DNA of 64,000 nucleotides from Yamagishiella unicocca. Its lineage: Eukaryota > Chlorophyta > Chlorophyceae > Chlamydomonadales > Volvocaceae. Below, one piece after another: positions 54,022 through 64,000 of the stretch. Both the position numbers and the translations under genes were made by a program. Position 1 is the first letter of the stretch. The number at the start of each line of letters is the position of its first letter. Under the pieces are notes generated by a model, which was not told the DNA's origin, did not search any database, and saw nothing but the letters and a program-made list of their open reading frames with translations. Location of the stretch: NCBI GenBank assembly GCA_003116995.1, contig BDSL01000098.1, forward strand, positions 124,001 to 188,000. Direction: 5' to 3'.

Positions 54022-57000
54022 TTAGAACACCAGCGGGTCGGAACCCTGGAACGCCTCATGGGCTAGGTCCGGAATCACCCCGCCACCGCCACCACCACCA
54101 CCACCACCACCACCCCGCGGGAATCCCCCCGCCGCAACACCGTTGGCCCACACGCCCCAACCGCCGTCGTCACCACCACCACCACCACCGTCGATTCGTA
54201 CACGCCGTACACATCCCCGACCCAGCAGCGCCTCCAGCGCGTCCGCCGCGCCGCCGGCCTCCCCCTGCTCCAGCAACACCCGCCGCAGCAGCCGCCCGCC
54301 GCGCGCCGCCTCGGGCGTGTCGAGGCCGCCGGCAAAGTGCCGCTCCCACACCGCCGCCGCCACCAGCTGGGCCAGTGGGTAGGCGTACATGGCGGCCGCG
54401 TTGTGTATGAGCCCCGGCAGCAGCGCCATAAGGCCGCGGGTGCCCTGGAAGGCGCCGCCGGGCAGGGACGAATGCCGCGACCACAGCGCCGAAACCAGCT
54501 CCAGGGAGGGCGTGGACTGCAGCTCGACGACCCCCAGCGAACCCTGCCGCTGCGGCGGCAGCGACCGCGGGTCTGCTGGGCTGGCGGAGGCGTCCGGTGC
54601 TGGCGGTTGGGGCAGCAGTTGCAGTCGTTGCAGGTCCACGTGACCGTTGAGGTGCAGCAACAGGTCCGCGGCGGCCGCCAGCGCGTGCTGCTGCAGCTCC
54701 AGCCAGGTGGGCTGGCGGGAGGGAGTGGAGGCAACTTGGACGCAGCGGCGGGGGGGGAGGCTCGCGCCGCTGCACAGGCGGGGGGCACAGGCGGGGAGAG
54801 TGGGGGGGCTGGTGACCGAGGAGGAGGGGGGTGGCTGGGAGGGGGCAGTGAGTGAACCGGGGGTGGTGGGCAGCGACGTGCGAGGGGCAGGGCAAGGGCC
54901 ACACATCTAGTACGCAACCCACCTTCTGGGAGGGGTTTCAACCACCCCGCCAGTACTTCCCGCCATCTGGCTTCGGAGGCGGCGGGGTTGCGTGTGTGGC
55001 CTCCGTGGCGGCCGCAACACCGCGTGTGAGGTCTGACCCGTCCCCGGATCCTCGTCAACTGCACACAGCCCGACTAGTTGGCCCCCCCAGGGGGTCCTCC
55101 CAACCCCCCCCAGCCCCCCTCCCCGGTTCTTTCGCACCCCCCGTGTTCCTCTCACCCCCCCAGGTCCAGGTCCCCCCACTGATGCTCCACACCCCCCGTG
55201 TACCTTGCCTCATGTAACCAGCACGCACGTGTCTCTACGCTGGCCCCAGAGGCGCCGCACCGCACCTGACAGCGTGGCAGGACAGTTCCGCAAGGACCCG
55301 CGGGTCGGCTGCCCAGCGCTCCAGCACGTGCGAGGGCAGCTCCAGGTAGTCGGTGGCGCTGTAGCAGGCGGTGCTCTCGGGCAGCCCACCGGGCCTGAGG
55401 GGCGGGGTCAGAGCGACACGCGTTTGAACAACGGCTCTGGAGCCGGTTTAGGAGCCGGTTTAGGAGCCGGTTTGGGTTTCAGTTTTGGTCTAAGGAAGCA
55501 CAGGAACGGCTGGGGCGTAGAGAGGAAATCGTTGTGCCGACAAAGCAAGGGAGCTAGCTGTGGGATGCGTGAGGGAGGCCGGAGCCCGACGCAGGAAGCG
55601 ATAACCAACAAAGTGGAGGAGGTTTGGACGCTGGGTTCGGGCGGCGGACACGCACCTGTACGACATGATGTAGTGAAGCGCGTGGCCCAGCTCGTGCGCC
55701 AGCGTGCGCACCAGGCCGGGGTGCTCCGGAACCAGGTAGCCGCCCGACCCGCGGGTCACCTGGTCTGCGGGCAGGTGCAGGGCCACGTGTGGCACGCAGC
55801 ACGCGCTCCTCGCGTGATGGGGTGCAGCCGAGGAGGGGGGAGAAGGCGACGGCGGTGTCCGCTCGGTGGCACCGCCGGCATCATCGGCAGCTGCCGAGTC
55901 CAGTAACCAGGGCGCGGGGCCGTCCATCTCGTACCCGTGCCTGCGCCCGGGGGCGCCGTGTTCGGTGATTACGGTTCGCGGTTGTCGATATGGTTCGTGG
56001 TTGATGGTGCTTGATGCCCCCTCCTCCAAGGGCTTCCCCGCTGCACCCCCTCCCCCTCACCCCCCCCCCACCCGTTCTTTACTTGTGACCCCCCTCCACC
56101 CGTCCCGTCCCGCCCACCTGACCAGCGACGTGAACGGTAACGAACACTCCGGGTCCAGGTACACGTACAGCACCCCCAGCAGCCCCCTGTCGCTGCCGCC
56201 GGTGCCGCCGCCGCTACCGCCGCAGCCGCCAGCCCACGGCGTTGCTGCCGGCGCTGCCGCCGCTGCCGCCGCTGACGCCGCCGCCGTCACCTGCCGCAGC
56301 TCCAGCCGGATCACCTGGCCCGGCTGCCACAGCTCGTGGGGCCCGGGGGCGGTGGCGCGCAGCTCGGCGCCCAGCACGTACGACATCTGGCGGCTGAGGC
56401 CTGAAGGCTCCAGGGGTGGGGTCGAGGGGAGGCGTCTGGGACAAGGGGCGACGACGGCCGTCGGCCTCTTTCCCTCGTCCCATTTGGTTCACCTTCACCA
56501 TGTACGGCACCCTATTCACGGCCCTCCCAAGTCAAACCCCACCCGCTCTAGGCCCCCGTCCACCCAGCCCGCGCTGTGCCCCGGGCCCCGGGCCCCGGCC
56601 CCCCAGCACCCACCTTGCAGCAACCCGTCCACTGTGAAGTACGGCGCCAGCTCGCGCCACTCCTCTCCGCTCAAGGGGGGCGGGCGCTGCACGTTCCTGC
56701 GAGGGGGAAGAGGAGGAGAGGGGAGGAAAAGGGAGGAGAAGGAGGGGAGAGGTTCGGTGGGGAGGAGATCCTCGCCGGGCCAAGCAGCAGGGCGGGCGCG
56801 GGGTGTCGTTACACCGCTGGTAGTCGGCTAGATGGCGGAGGCGGATGCAGCCCCACTCCCCGCTTTCGACCCTTGGATAACAATCCGCCCCTCTCCCCTC
56901 CCCCGGAGCTCCCATCCATTATGCTCTCTTATAAGCAAGCACGTGGTACGGCATTGCCCACGTCCCTCTAGCCCCTTCCCTGGACGCACGTGAGGAAGTC

Positions 57001-60000
57001 AACGCTGCCGACCAGGTCCAGCGGGTCGGCTGCCGCCTCGCCGTCCGCCGCCTGGTACCCGCCACCACCGCCGCCGCCGGCTCCGAAACCCGCGCTGTCC
57101 TGCTCATCCAGCCGCATCCGCAGCTGCAGCCGCTGCATCGCCGCCACCTCCTCCTCGGCCATCGGCTGTACGGCATGCAGCACGTCCGCCAGCAGCGTCA
57201 GTGCGGCCTGGGGGTCGCCTGCGGGGGGACGGCGGAGGGGGGAAGGGGGGGAAGGTTCCGGGGTTTTAGGTGCTGGTTGGGATTCAATGCCCGGGGGGCC
57301 ACAAGGGGGAGAGGGAAGGGGAAGGGCCCGAGCGGAGGCATGATCCGCAGGCGCCAGGGAGGGGGAAAGAGGCACGGCCGGAGGGGTCAGAGCAGCGCGC
57401 CGGAGGGGTCAGAGCAGCGCGCCGGAGGGGGGTCTTCATGGCTGGAGGGGGAGACTAGACCGGGCAGAACTGGGTCATCAAACGAGCAACGGTGAAGAGG
57501 GGAGGAGCCTGGTGTGCGACTGGATCCGAAGATCCAGATGGCGGGCGCCGCAAGAACCGAGCCGTACCTACGACGGAGCCCGCCATTCGCAGGTGCGCGT
57601 ACGAGGGCTGGCCGAGGCAGTCCGCCAGGTCGTCCCGCAGCGGCCGCAGCACGTCCATGAGGCGCAGCGCGGCCGCGGCCTGCGACCCGTGGGTCACCGC
57701 GTACACCGCCCGCCGCACCTCGCTGCTGGGGTGCTCCGCCAGCAGCAGTGACGTCAGCTGCGCCGTCAGACGAACGGACCACAGCCGGCCCGCTGCGTGT
57801 GTATGAGCAGGGGGGGGGAGGGGTTTAATAAGAGAATCCGCGAATCCACGGCCGACAAACCGTGGGGGGGGAGGGGCGCCTGATGGGTGCAGCCGGAGCG
57901 CCGGATGGCACGTTGGTTGTACGACATGGAACCCGGATCCCATAGATCCGGGGATGCAGGATACGAGGTATGGGCACCGGCTGGCCCCCCCCTCCCGCTC
58001 TCCCCCCAGGCTATCTATGTGGAGGCCCTGCCCGCGGGAAGGGCTCCTCCAGGGAGGGAGCCACCGCTGCTCTGCCTCACATCCTCCCTCGCGATGGGAG
58101 GACCCCATCCACCAATCCTCCCTGATCCCCCTCCCACACACCTCCCTTCTCTTATATCTTTTCCACGGGTTTCCGCCACACACCCCCACCTCCAGGGATG
58201 GTAAAACGGGTTTTACCACCCTCCACTGGGTTCCCCGCCCCCCTCTTCTGGTGGCTAGCACGCCTCACCTCGAGTCCGCGCCAGGTGGGTTGCGGCCGAC
58301 AGCGGAGCCAGCTCCACCAACAGTAGCGGCCCCGCAGCCGCAGCCGCATCTGCCCCCGCGCTGCATCGCCGCTCACCCCCCACAGCCTCCTCCGCCCCCT
58401 CCTCCAGCTGCTGCTGCTGCTGTTGCTCCTCCTCCCCAGCCCCCTTCTCGCCGCCCTCCCGGCCCACAGCAGCCCCAGCAGCCGCCAGCGACAGCACCAC
58501 GCCCAACCCACACCGCGCCGCCGCCACCTCCTCCTCCGTCGCCGCTGCGGCGTGCCGCGACAGCAGCGGGTCGCCCCGCACCTCGCTGTCGTGCAGCACC
58601 ACCACCGGCATCGGCGCGACCCGCGGGTCGGCCAGGGCGGCTCGGAACGCCGCCACCACGCGCCCCTCCAGCCCCTCCAGCGCCCGCCGCTCCTCCATAT
58701 CCTCACCCGTCATCCTCGCCGCGCGGGCCACCCCCTCCGCCACCAGCCTCATCTCCGCCGGCGCCGCCAAGGATCCCCTACCCCCCTGCCGCCCCTCTCC
58801 CTCGATGCCCATATCGGCCGAGTCACCAGCACCGGGTCTCCCCCCATCCTCATCCTCAGCCGCATCGTCATCCGCGCTACCGTGCTCCCCCGGCGGCGCC
58901 CGTGCGCCTGCGGCCCGTAGGCCCTCCTCCGTCCGCTGCTCCCCGGCCGGGCCTGACTGCTGGGCCCAGTGCGGGTGCGCCGCCAGCTGCCGGCTGAGCA
59001 GCTCCTCAACTGCCTGTGGACGTGTGGAAGCGGCGGCAGGGTGGGAGGGTTTTGGGGTGCGTGGGCAGCGACGGACCCTCCCAGCAGCGGGCGAGTGACA
59101 CGCAGGGGACCATGTAGCGGTGCGAGCAGCACACGCTGTCCTCCCTCCCCGGGGTTTGGTTCACAGGGTTTTCCCCCTCCCCCCCCGGTCCCCCCGCTAA
59201 CCCCGGGTTTTATACCGCCCCTTTTATGCTACCGCCCGGGTTTTACGCCACCCCTTTTTATACCAACCCCTTTTATACCACCCCCCGTTACCTATTACCC
59301 CCTCTCCCCTCCTCCCGCCCATGCGCTATCCTTGCGTCCCTCCCGCACCTGCAGCGCGGCCCCCGCCCGCTCCGCCGCCTCCCGCCAGGCTGCCTCCTCG
59401 TGGTGCGCCTGGCAATGCTCCGCCAGCGGCCGCAACCAGGACACCGCCTCGTGGTGCCGCCGGGCAACAGCGGACAGCGCGGGACCTGGGGGCAGAGCGG
59501 GGAGGGGTGGGGGGTAAGGGGGCGGGGCGGGGCGGGGAGAAGGAGATAACCCGCGTTGAGGCAAGGCAATCAACTCCGCAATAACCGCAGGCACACGCAC
59601 ACCCGCTTCTCACGGCTCGGTGTCTGAATGACACAGCCGCTGAGGCCATCGGGCGGTGCGGCTCCGGAACCCTTCAATCGCGCGGTGCCTCGCGGCCCCC
59701 CCCCCATCCCCCCAAGCTCCTCGAGACCATCGCGGGTTCACCTCTTGCTACTTCCGCGCACTGCTGCAGCGCATGGCAGTAAAGCACCAGCCGCGATGTC
59801 GTCGAGATCAGGTCGTCGGGGGTGCATATGCCCGGCGCGCCGTATAGACCGGGCGGCGGGCTCCCAGGCGCTGCTGGCGCAGCTGCGATGTCGGAGGTGG
59901 ATGCGCGCGGAGGTTGCGATGCGAGCTGCGCCCGGTATGGCGGCATGATTTGTACATTTTGTGGAAGTCGGCAGACCGCGGCTTTGTTGCGGAACTGATG

Positions 60001-60051
60001 CCAGCGGTTGGCCGGCCGGCCGCTAGGCCGCGCGGATGTGCCCAGCATCAT
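54022..60051 (-). CDS. Mitochondrial intermediate peptidase-like M3 metallopeptidase (oligopeptidase)
   Basis: Eleven minus-strand exons join in phase to 1,060 residues: 60051-59742, 59485-59349, 59013-58269, 57792-57568, 57218-56990, 56696-56614, 56400-56118, 55940-55656, 55394-55266, 54966-54923, 54734-54022. An Arg-rich, acid-poor N-terminus (MMLGTSARPSGRPANRW) suits a mitochondrial presequence. The helical propeptide region follows (SSEVRRAVYAVTHG, LGQPSYAHLRMAGSVVGDP). The zinc site is HELGHALHYIMS (about residues 753-764, HExxH) with the third ligand in TDYLELPSHVLERW. Next comes LELQQHALAAAADLLLHL. MIP/OCT1 removes an octapeptide from imported precursors after MPP. The protein is about 350 residues longer than animal MIP, owing to inserts in exon 3 (poly-Gln, acidic, Ala-rich), exon 7 and a poly-Gly C-terminal part. 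The acceptor of the last exon (54735) is uncertain. Confidence 0.83.
57824..57871 (+). repeat. Dispersed intronic repeat copy (aataagagaatccgcgaatc)
   Basis: Copy in an intron of the MIP-like gene. Related copies occur at 12171-12200, 28861-28890, 42305-42342 and 62824-62860. Confidence 0.7.
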
Positions 60052-60294
60052 TCCCTGGTTGATATCGGAAGTAGTTCTAGACGTGCTCTCATGGCCGGGA
60101 CAGCATGGAGTGTTTGACGTACATGTTGCCTACTGACTTTTGTCTCCGAACGACCGAAGTTGAACAGACGGGCATTTACTCTCATATCTTACGCTGATAA
60201 CGTAGAAACTGTACATTTAATTTCTTTGAACAACATCAGGCTTGCCCTGTATTGTGTACTGCGTCGCCCGCCGCCGAGCTTTGACCAAACCGCG
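60052..60294. promoter_or_regulatory. Compact divergent promoter MIP-like gene/POP5
   Basis: Only 243 bases separate opposite ATGs of two fully supported genes. The stretch is A/T-richer (for example around 60110-60235) and must carry both promoters and 5' UTRs. Confidence 0.6.
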
Positions 60295-62678
60295 ATGGTC
60301 CGCCTAAAAAATAGGTGGATTTGGATACTCCCTGGATAATATTCAATATGCATTGGCAGAAGCCAAACCGGCACCATCGCAGAATTGCAGGATTGGCGGA
60401 CGTCACCGATTTGGTTACTTTTCGTGCGCAGGTACCTGCTCGTGGAGGTGACATGGAAGGATGGGAAGCTAGACGAATCGTACAGTAAGACCAGGCGGGG
60501 GGGCTCTTGTCGCGTCGTTCCGGCTGACCGAGTACCGGAGCCCCGCCCTTCCCTCCCACACCACCTCACCCCCCACCCGCCCTTTCCTCCCACACCATCT
60601 CACCTCCACCCGCCACTCACCTTCTCACATAACCTCCAGCTGACCAAGTGCTCTTACAAGCACTGCGCGAGAGCGTTGCGCAGAACTTTGGTGACTACGG
60701 CTTGGGAAGCAATCTGTCGAGCCTACAGGGTGGGTTGTCGTGACCCCGGGGCCTCGGGGCCGGGCCCGGAGGCTGCCCCCCCGGGGTGTCAGGCATGGCT
60801 CTCCATGACTGTGGGATTGGAGTCAGAGTCAGAGTCCTTCTGGGTGGGCGCGGTTGTCGTGAGCCGGTGGCAATCGTCGCTCCAGCCAAGCTGCTCCTGC
60901 AGCGGCACCTGGGCACTACTTCTCTACGGATGCCTACCAGCCCCTGCGAACTGTCCGCTGCCCCCCCCTCCCCTATCTTATCAAACCCCTCCCCTTCCCC
61001 TCCTGTCCGCTGCGCCCCCCCCTTTCCCCCCTGCCCGCTGCGGTGCAGTCAAGTACTTGAGCCCGTACACGGATGTGGGGATCGTACGGTGTGCCACCCT
61101 GGAGCACGAGAGGGTGAGTACCATCGCATAGGGCCCTCAAGGACCGCTGCCCTGGCCCGACCTGCCCTGGGGGGAATGGCGGGGAGACCTTCGGGCACCT
61201 CGTAGTGGGGTGGCGAGAAGACCCGGTTACACGACATAGGAGACGGAGAAAACTGGGGGGGGGAAGCGCGGCCTCAATTCACGGGCGTCATCATCACGTA
61301 GCGATACGCCCTGGCTTGGCATCGGCACCCATCCTGCATTCGTGCAGACCCACTCAGCGGCCGTAACACCAGGCAACCCAAACCCCCTCCCCTCCCCTCC
61401 CCACCGGTGTGCGCTCTAACCCCGGACGCCGCTGCCCGCCTCCCCGCCCTCACCCCCCCCAGGTCATCACGGCGCTGGCTCTGATGACGGAGGTACGGCA
61501 CAGGATCGCAGCAGTGCGCGTGTTGCGAGTGTCAGGTACGGCAGCCGGGGGAGCGAATCATCGAAACCCGCTCCGACGGGGGGCCGTGGGGGCCGCCCCT
61601 AAGGAACGTGCTCAGCACCTGCGGCGGCCACCCTGACCCCTTGTGCCCTGCTCGACCTCCCCCCTGGCCCATTGTGCCCTGCTCGACCTCCCCCCTGACG
61701 TCTTGACAGCTTCTCCTCGCAACCCCCTGATGCACTCCCCCTGCTGAGCTCCTGCTGCCCACCGCGCCATTCCGTCGCCGTCCCGCGCTGTTGCGCACCC
61801 GCACCAGGCACGGCCGTTGTAAAGGGTTCTCCTTTTGTACACGGTCTTTCCTTGCAACCCCCCTCCCCCTGTATTTAGACTTAGCCGCCGAAGGTCGACC
61901 TCCGACTTCAGTTTACCCCCGCCAAGTTCTCCAGCATGCACCTCCAAACGGCTGTCCTAGACGCTTTTTCTTTCGTACACGGGTTTTCCTTGCAACCCGC
62001 CCCAGGCACGCTGGCTGCCTGCAAGGGCGCGGCCCTGGCCCTCAGCTCCGCCAAACTCGCCCAGTCCAAGCTCAGCCGCCAGGTAAGCGGGTGGCCCCCG
62101 GCAAGCTCCCTGGCATGGACCCGATGGGCTGCGGCAGGCGGGCGGCACCCGCCCGGCTTCTCGCTGCGTGTGATGGACGACCACGCTTGGTGAATTACCC
62201 TCTCGCCACTCGGGTACCGGCCTGTGTACGGGACGGGACGGGGTCGGGCCGGAGCGAGTCGCGCCTTCCCATGCCCCCCCGACGTCGCGAGTCTCTCAGC
62301 CCGCAACCCCAAACTAGCGCACCCAACAAACCACCTGGCCAACCACGTGTCCGCCCCCCTGCTTCCGAGCCGCACCGGCGGGGTTAGTCATTTGGAGGCG
62401 GGCCGTCCGCCCGAGCCCTCCAGCATGCAGCATCCAAAATGCTTTAGCTGCACTCGTCTCCCAGTGATTACTTCTCCCAGCTTTACTATGTCGTATCAAC
62501 CAGTTATCTCTACACCCCCCGCGGCTGCTACCCCCGGCGGTTGCTCCCCCCCTGCTGCCCCCTCCCTCCAACCAATCTTTTATGCACCCCCCCCCTGCTG
62601 CCCCCCCCCCGGCTGCCCCCGCAGCATCTCGCGAACGCTCAGCAGCTCCACCAGCAATTACCCGCCCTGGAGCTGTAG
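60295..62678 (+). CDS. POP5: RNase P/MRP protein subunit POP5
   Basis: Seven exons join in phase: 60295-60314, 60432-60484, 60640-60729, 61049-61113, 61463-61535, 62006-62082, 62625-62678, giving 143 residues, typical for POP5. The start MVRLKNRYLLVEVTW is diagnostic of the family. Then come QALRESVAQNFGDYGLGSNL, VKYLSPYTDVGIVRCATLEH, VITALALMTEVRHR and ACKGAALALSSAKLAQSKL. POP5 is a conserved protein of the nuclear RNase P and RNase MRP ribonucleoproteins that process tRNA 5' ends and rRNA. The first coding exon is only 20 bases and the last 18 codons (including the stop). No TGTAA was found in the first 500 bases downstream. It is head to head with the MIP-like gene. Confidence 0.92.
61209..61240 (+). 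repeat. Dispersed motif ggcgagaagacccggttaca in POP5 intron 4
   Basis: The same sequence recurs at 63247-63276. Reverse-complement relatives occur at about 30843-30870, 41870-41898 and 44391-44420, always in introns or intergenic DNA. Confidence 0.7.
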
Positions 62679-64000
62679 CAACGAGTACGACGCGTACGAC
62701 AGTTACCGACGTCAGAAGGTGCAAGTGGGCCAGGCCGTGGATGGTTCCGAATAACTGAGCGAGCGAGGGGCGGCTGTGTATGGAGCCGTGTGGGGGGCCG
62801 GGGGGGGGGATAGGCGGGGATGGGTACAAAAGGAATCCGCGAATCCGCGGCCGATGGGGGTCCAGAAGAGATGGCTGGCGAGTAGACGGAAGTGCTGTGG
62901 AGTCGTAAGATAACGGTGACGTAGACTAGTAGGAAACATTTGGTGCTGTGAAAGGCGACTAAGTGGTGAGCTAAGTAAAGGCGGCGGGAAGAGAGGCTGG
63001 GCGTAAGGAAATGAACGCCGGTCGGAATAACGTGAAGCCAATGGTCGCGACGACGGGGTGTCGCAGTACAGCTCGATGGTGGGTGGGCCCGGGTGCCGGG
63101 TCCGCGCGGGGGGTGTGTGTTTCGTGCATTGCGGATGGGCGCTGAAGAACTTGAGGGGTTTGTGTTGGTCCCTCCGCCGGCAGCCATCGCAATGAACGCG
63201 CAAACGAGGCGTCATGCCGTGTGTCCTTGTCAGCGGGGGGAAGGGGGTGGCGAGAAGACCCGGTTACACGACACCGGAAACTGGCGTGGGGGCGAGAAGA
63301 CGTCGTTACAAGGAATAGGAACCGGCGGGGGGCGGCCGCTCCGTGGGGCTTGCGGCTCGGACCCGGAGGTGGGGCTTGCGGCTCGGACCCGGTGAACGGA
63401 GGTGCGGCCCGGACGACACGGTGCGGTGTTGTAGCGAGTCTGCAGGCTCGTGCCCTGCCTAAGGCATACGTTAGCGTAATTATACGTCTTACGTTGCTCA
63501 CCCGGGCACGCCAACATGCGGGCCACCGGACGGTTCACGTGACGTGCATGCAATGCAAGCCCAATGGGGGCCGTATCGGTACGGCGTCGCTTGTTTGGAC
63601 GGCGTGCTGAGTGGCGGTGAGCTGCCACGAGTGTTGGTGCGGCGAACTAGGACGAGGACCGCGGTGGCAGGCCGTGACATGCCTCGTAGGCGCCCTCGTC
63701 GGTTTTCAGGGGTTCATCCCGCGTGCAGCAGGCGACGGGCGGTCCGTTAAGCGAGGCAGAATATACAGAAGCTAAGAATCGGCCACGCGGCTTCCGAATG
63801 ACGTCGGAAGGGCGGGGGGGCCCGCAGCTGAAGCCCGGCCGAGCCCGGTGACATCAGGTACTCGTAGCTACCCCTTGGACGGGTAAGTCCCCTTATGGCA
63901 GACAAGTTAATCGTATAGCTTCTCGAAGGTGCTCTGATGGCGCGTCGGAGCTTCTGGGCATGCTCAGAGGTGGCTGTCGGGGGGGGGGGCAAGGCCTGGC
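62679..64000. other. POP5 3' region and right-edge non-coding DNA
   Basis: No gene is supported. Contains the about 100-base dispersed repeat (62824-62910, match to 42305-42410), a copy of the ggcgagaagacccgg motif (63247-63276), and two copies of a 22-base unit (ggggcttgcggctcggacccgg) at 63346-63391. The last few hundred bases show no clear features. Confidence 0.45.
62824..62910 (+). repeat. Dispersed about 100-base repeat, copy downstream of POP5
   Basis: Matches 42305-42410 in the same orientation, including gatgggggtcc, agaagagatg and gtgctgtgga blocks. Confidence 0.75.

Overview
The window looks like nuclear DNA of a volvocine green alga (Chlamydomonas/Volvox group). The genes are intron-dense with GC-rich coding sequence. 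Several have TGTAA, the usual poly(A) signal of these algae, downstream of the stop. One gene is a cilia-specific dynein assembly factor. Introns are full of microsatellites, minisatellites and short dispersed repeats. No bacterial operon, tRNA, rRNA or CRISPR array was seen.

By joining reading frames across splice sites with matching phase I rebuilt nine complete conserved genes. (1) DNAAF1/ODA7-like LRR protein (+, 700-2748). (2) GINS subunit PSF2 (-, 3318-5002). (3) GID8-like subunit of the GID/CTLH E3 ligase (+, 5603-7355). (4) SSRP1/POB3 subunit of FACT with a C-terminal HMG box (+, 9445-17275, 14 exons). (5) ERD1/XPR1/SYG1-type EXS membrane protein (+, 18843-21970). (6) SRSF1-like SR splicing factor (-, 22722-25515). 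(7) SEL1L/HRD3-like Sel1-repeat protein with a very large glutamine-rich exon (-, 28431-40181). (8) GH27 alpha-galactosidase with an ShKT module inside its C-terminal domain and a coiled-coil/membrane tail (+, 40647-48754). (9) M3-family mitochondrial intermediate peptidase-like protein (-, 54022-60051). A tenth, RNase P/MRP subunit POP5 (+, 60295-62678), closes the set. Less certain are a partial gene at the left edge (-, 1-387), a degenerate MYND-finger pseudogene (7480-8100), a small coiled-coil gene (+, 50302-51297) and a hydrophobic unknown protein (-, 51777-52451).

Layout: genes often sit head to head over short shared upstream regions (1-387/DNAAF1, PSF2/GID8, SEL1L/alpha-galactosidase, MIP/POP5) or tail to tail (DNAAF1/PSF2, EXS/SR protein). 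The genes do not form one pathway. They are housekeeping functions (replication, chromatin, splicing, tRNA processing, protein quality control, mitochondrial processing) plus cilium assembly and a glycosidase.

Most unusual content: the roughly 1,067-codon Q-rich exon grafted onto a SEL1L-like protein; the ShKT and tail additions on the alpha-galactosidase; a roughly 400-bp interspersed element present in one intron each of SSRP1 and alpha-galactosidase, one copy with a 13-bp target duplication; a fold-back foreign-looking insert in an SSRP1 intron carrying a DFDGDE motif; and several dispersed short intronic repeat families. Exon coordinates come from reading splice signals by eye; no alignment or transcript data were available.
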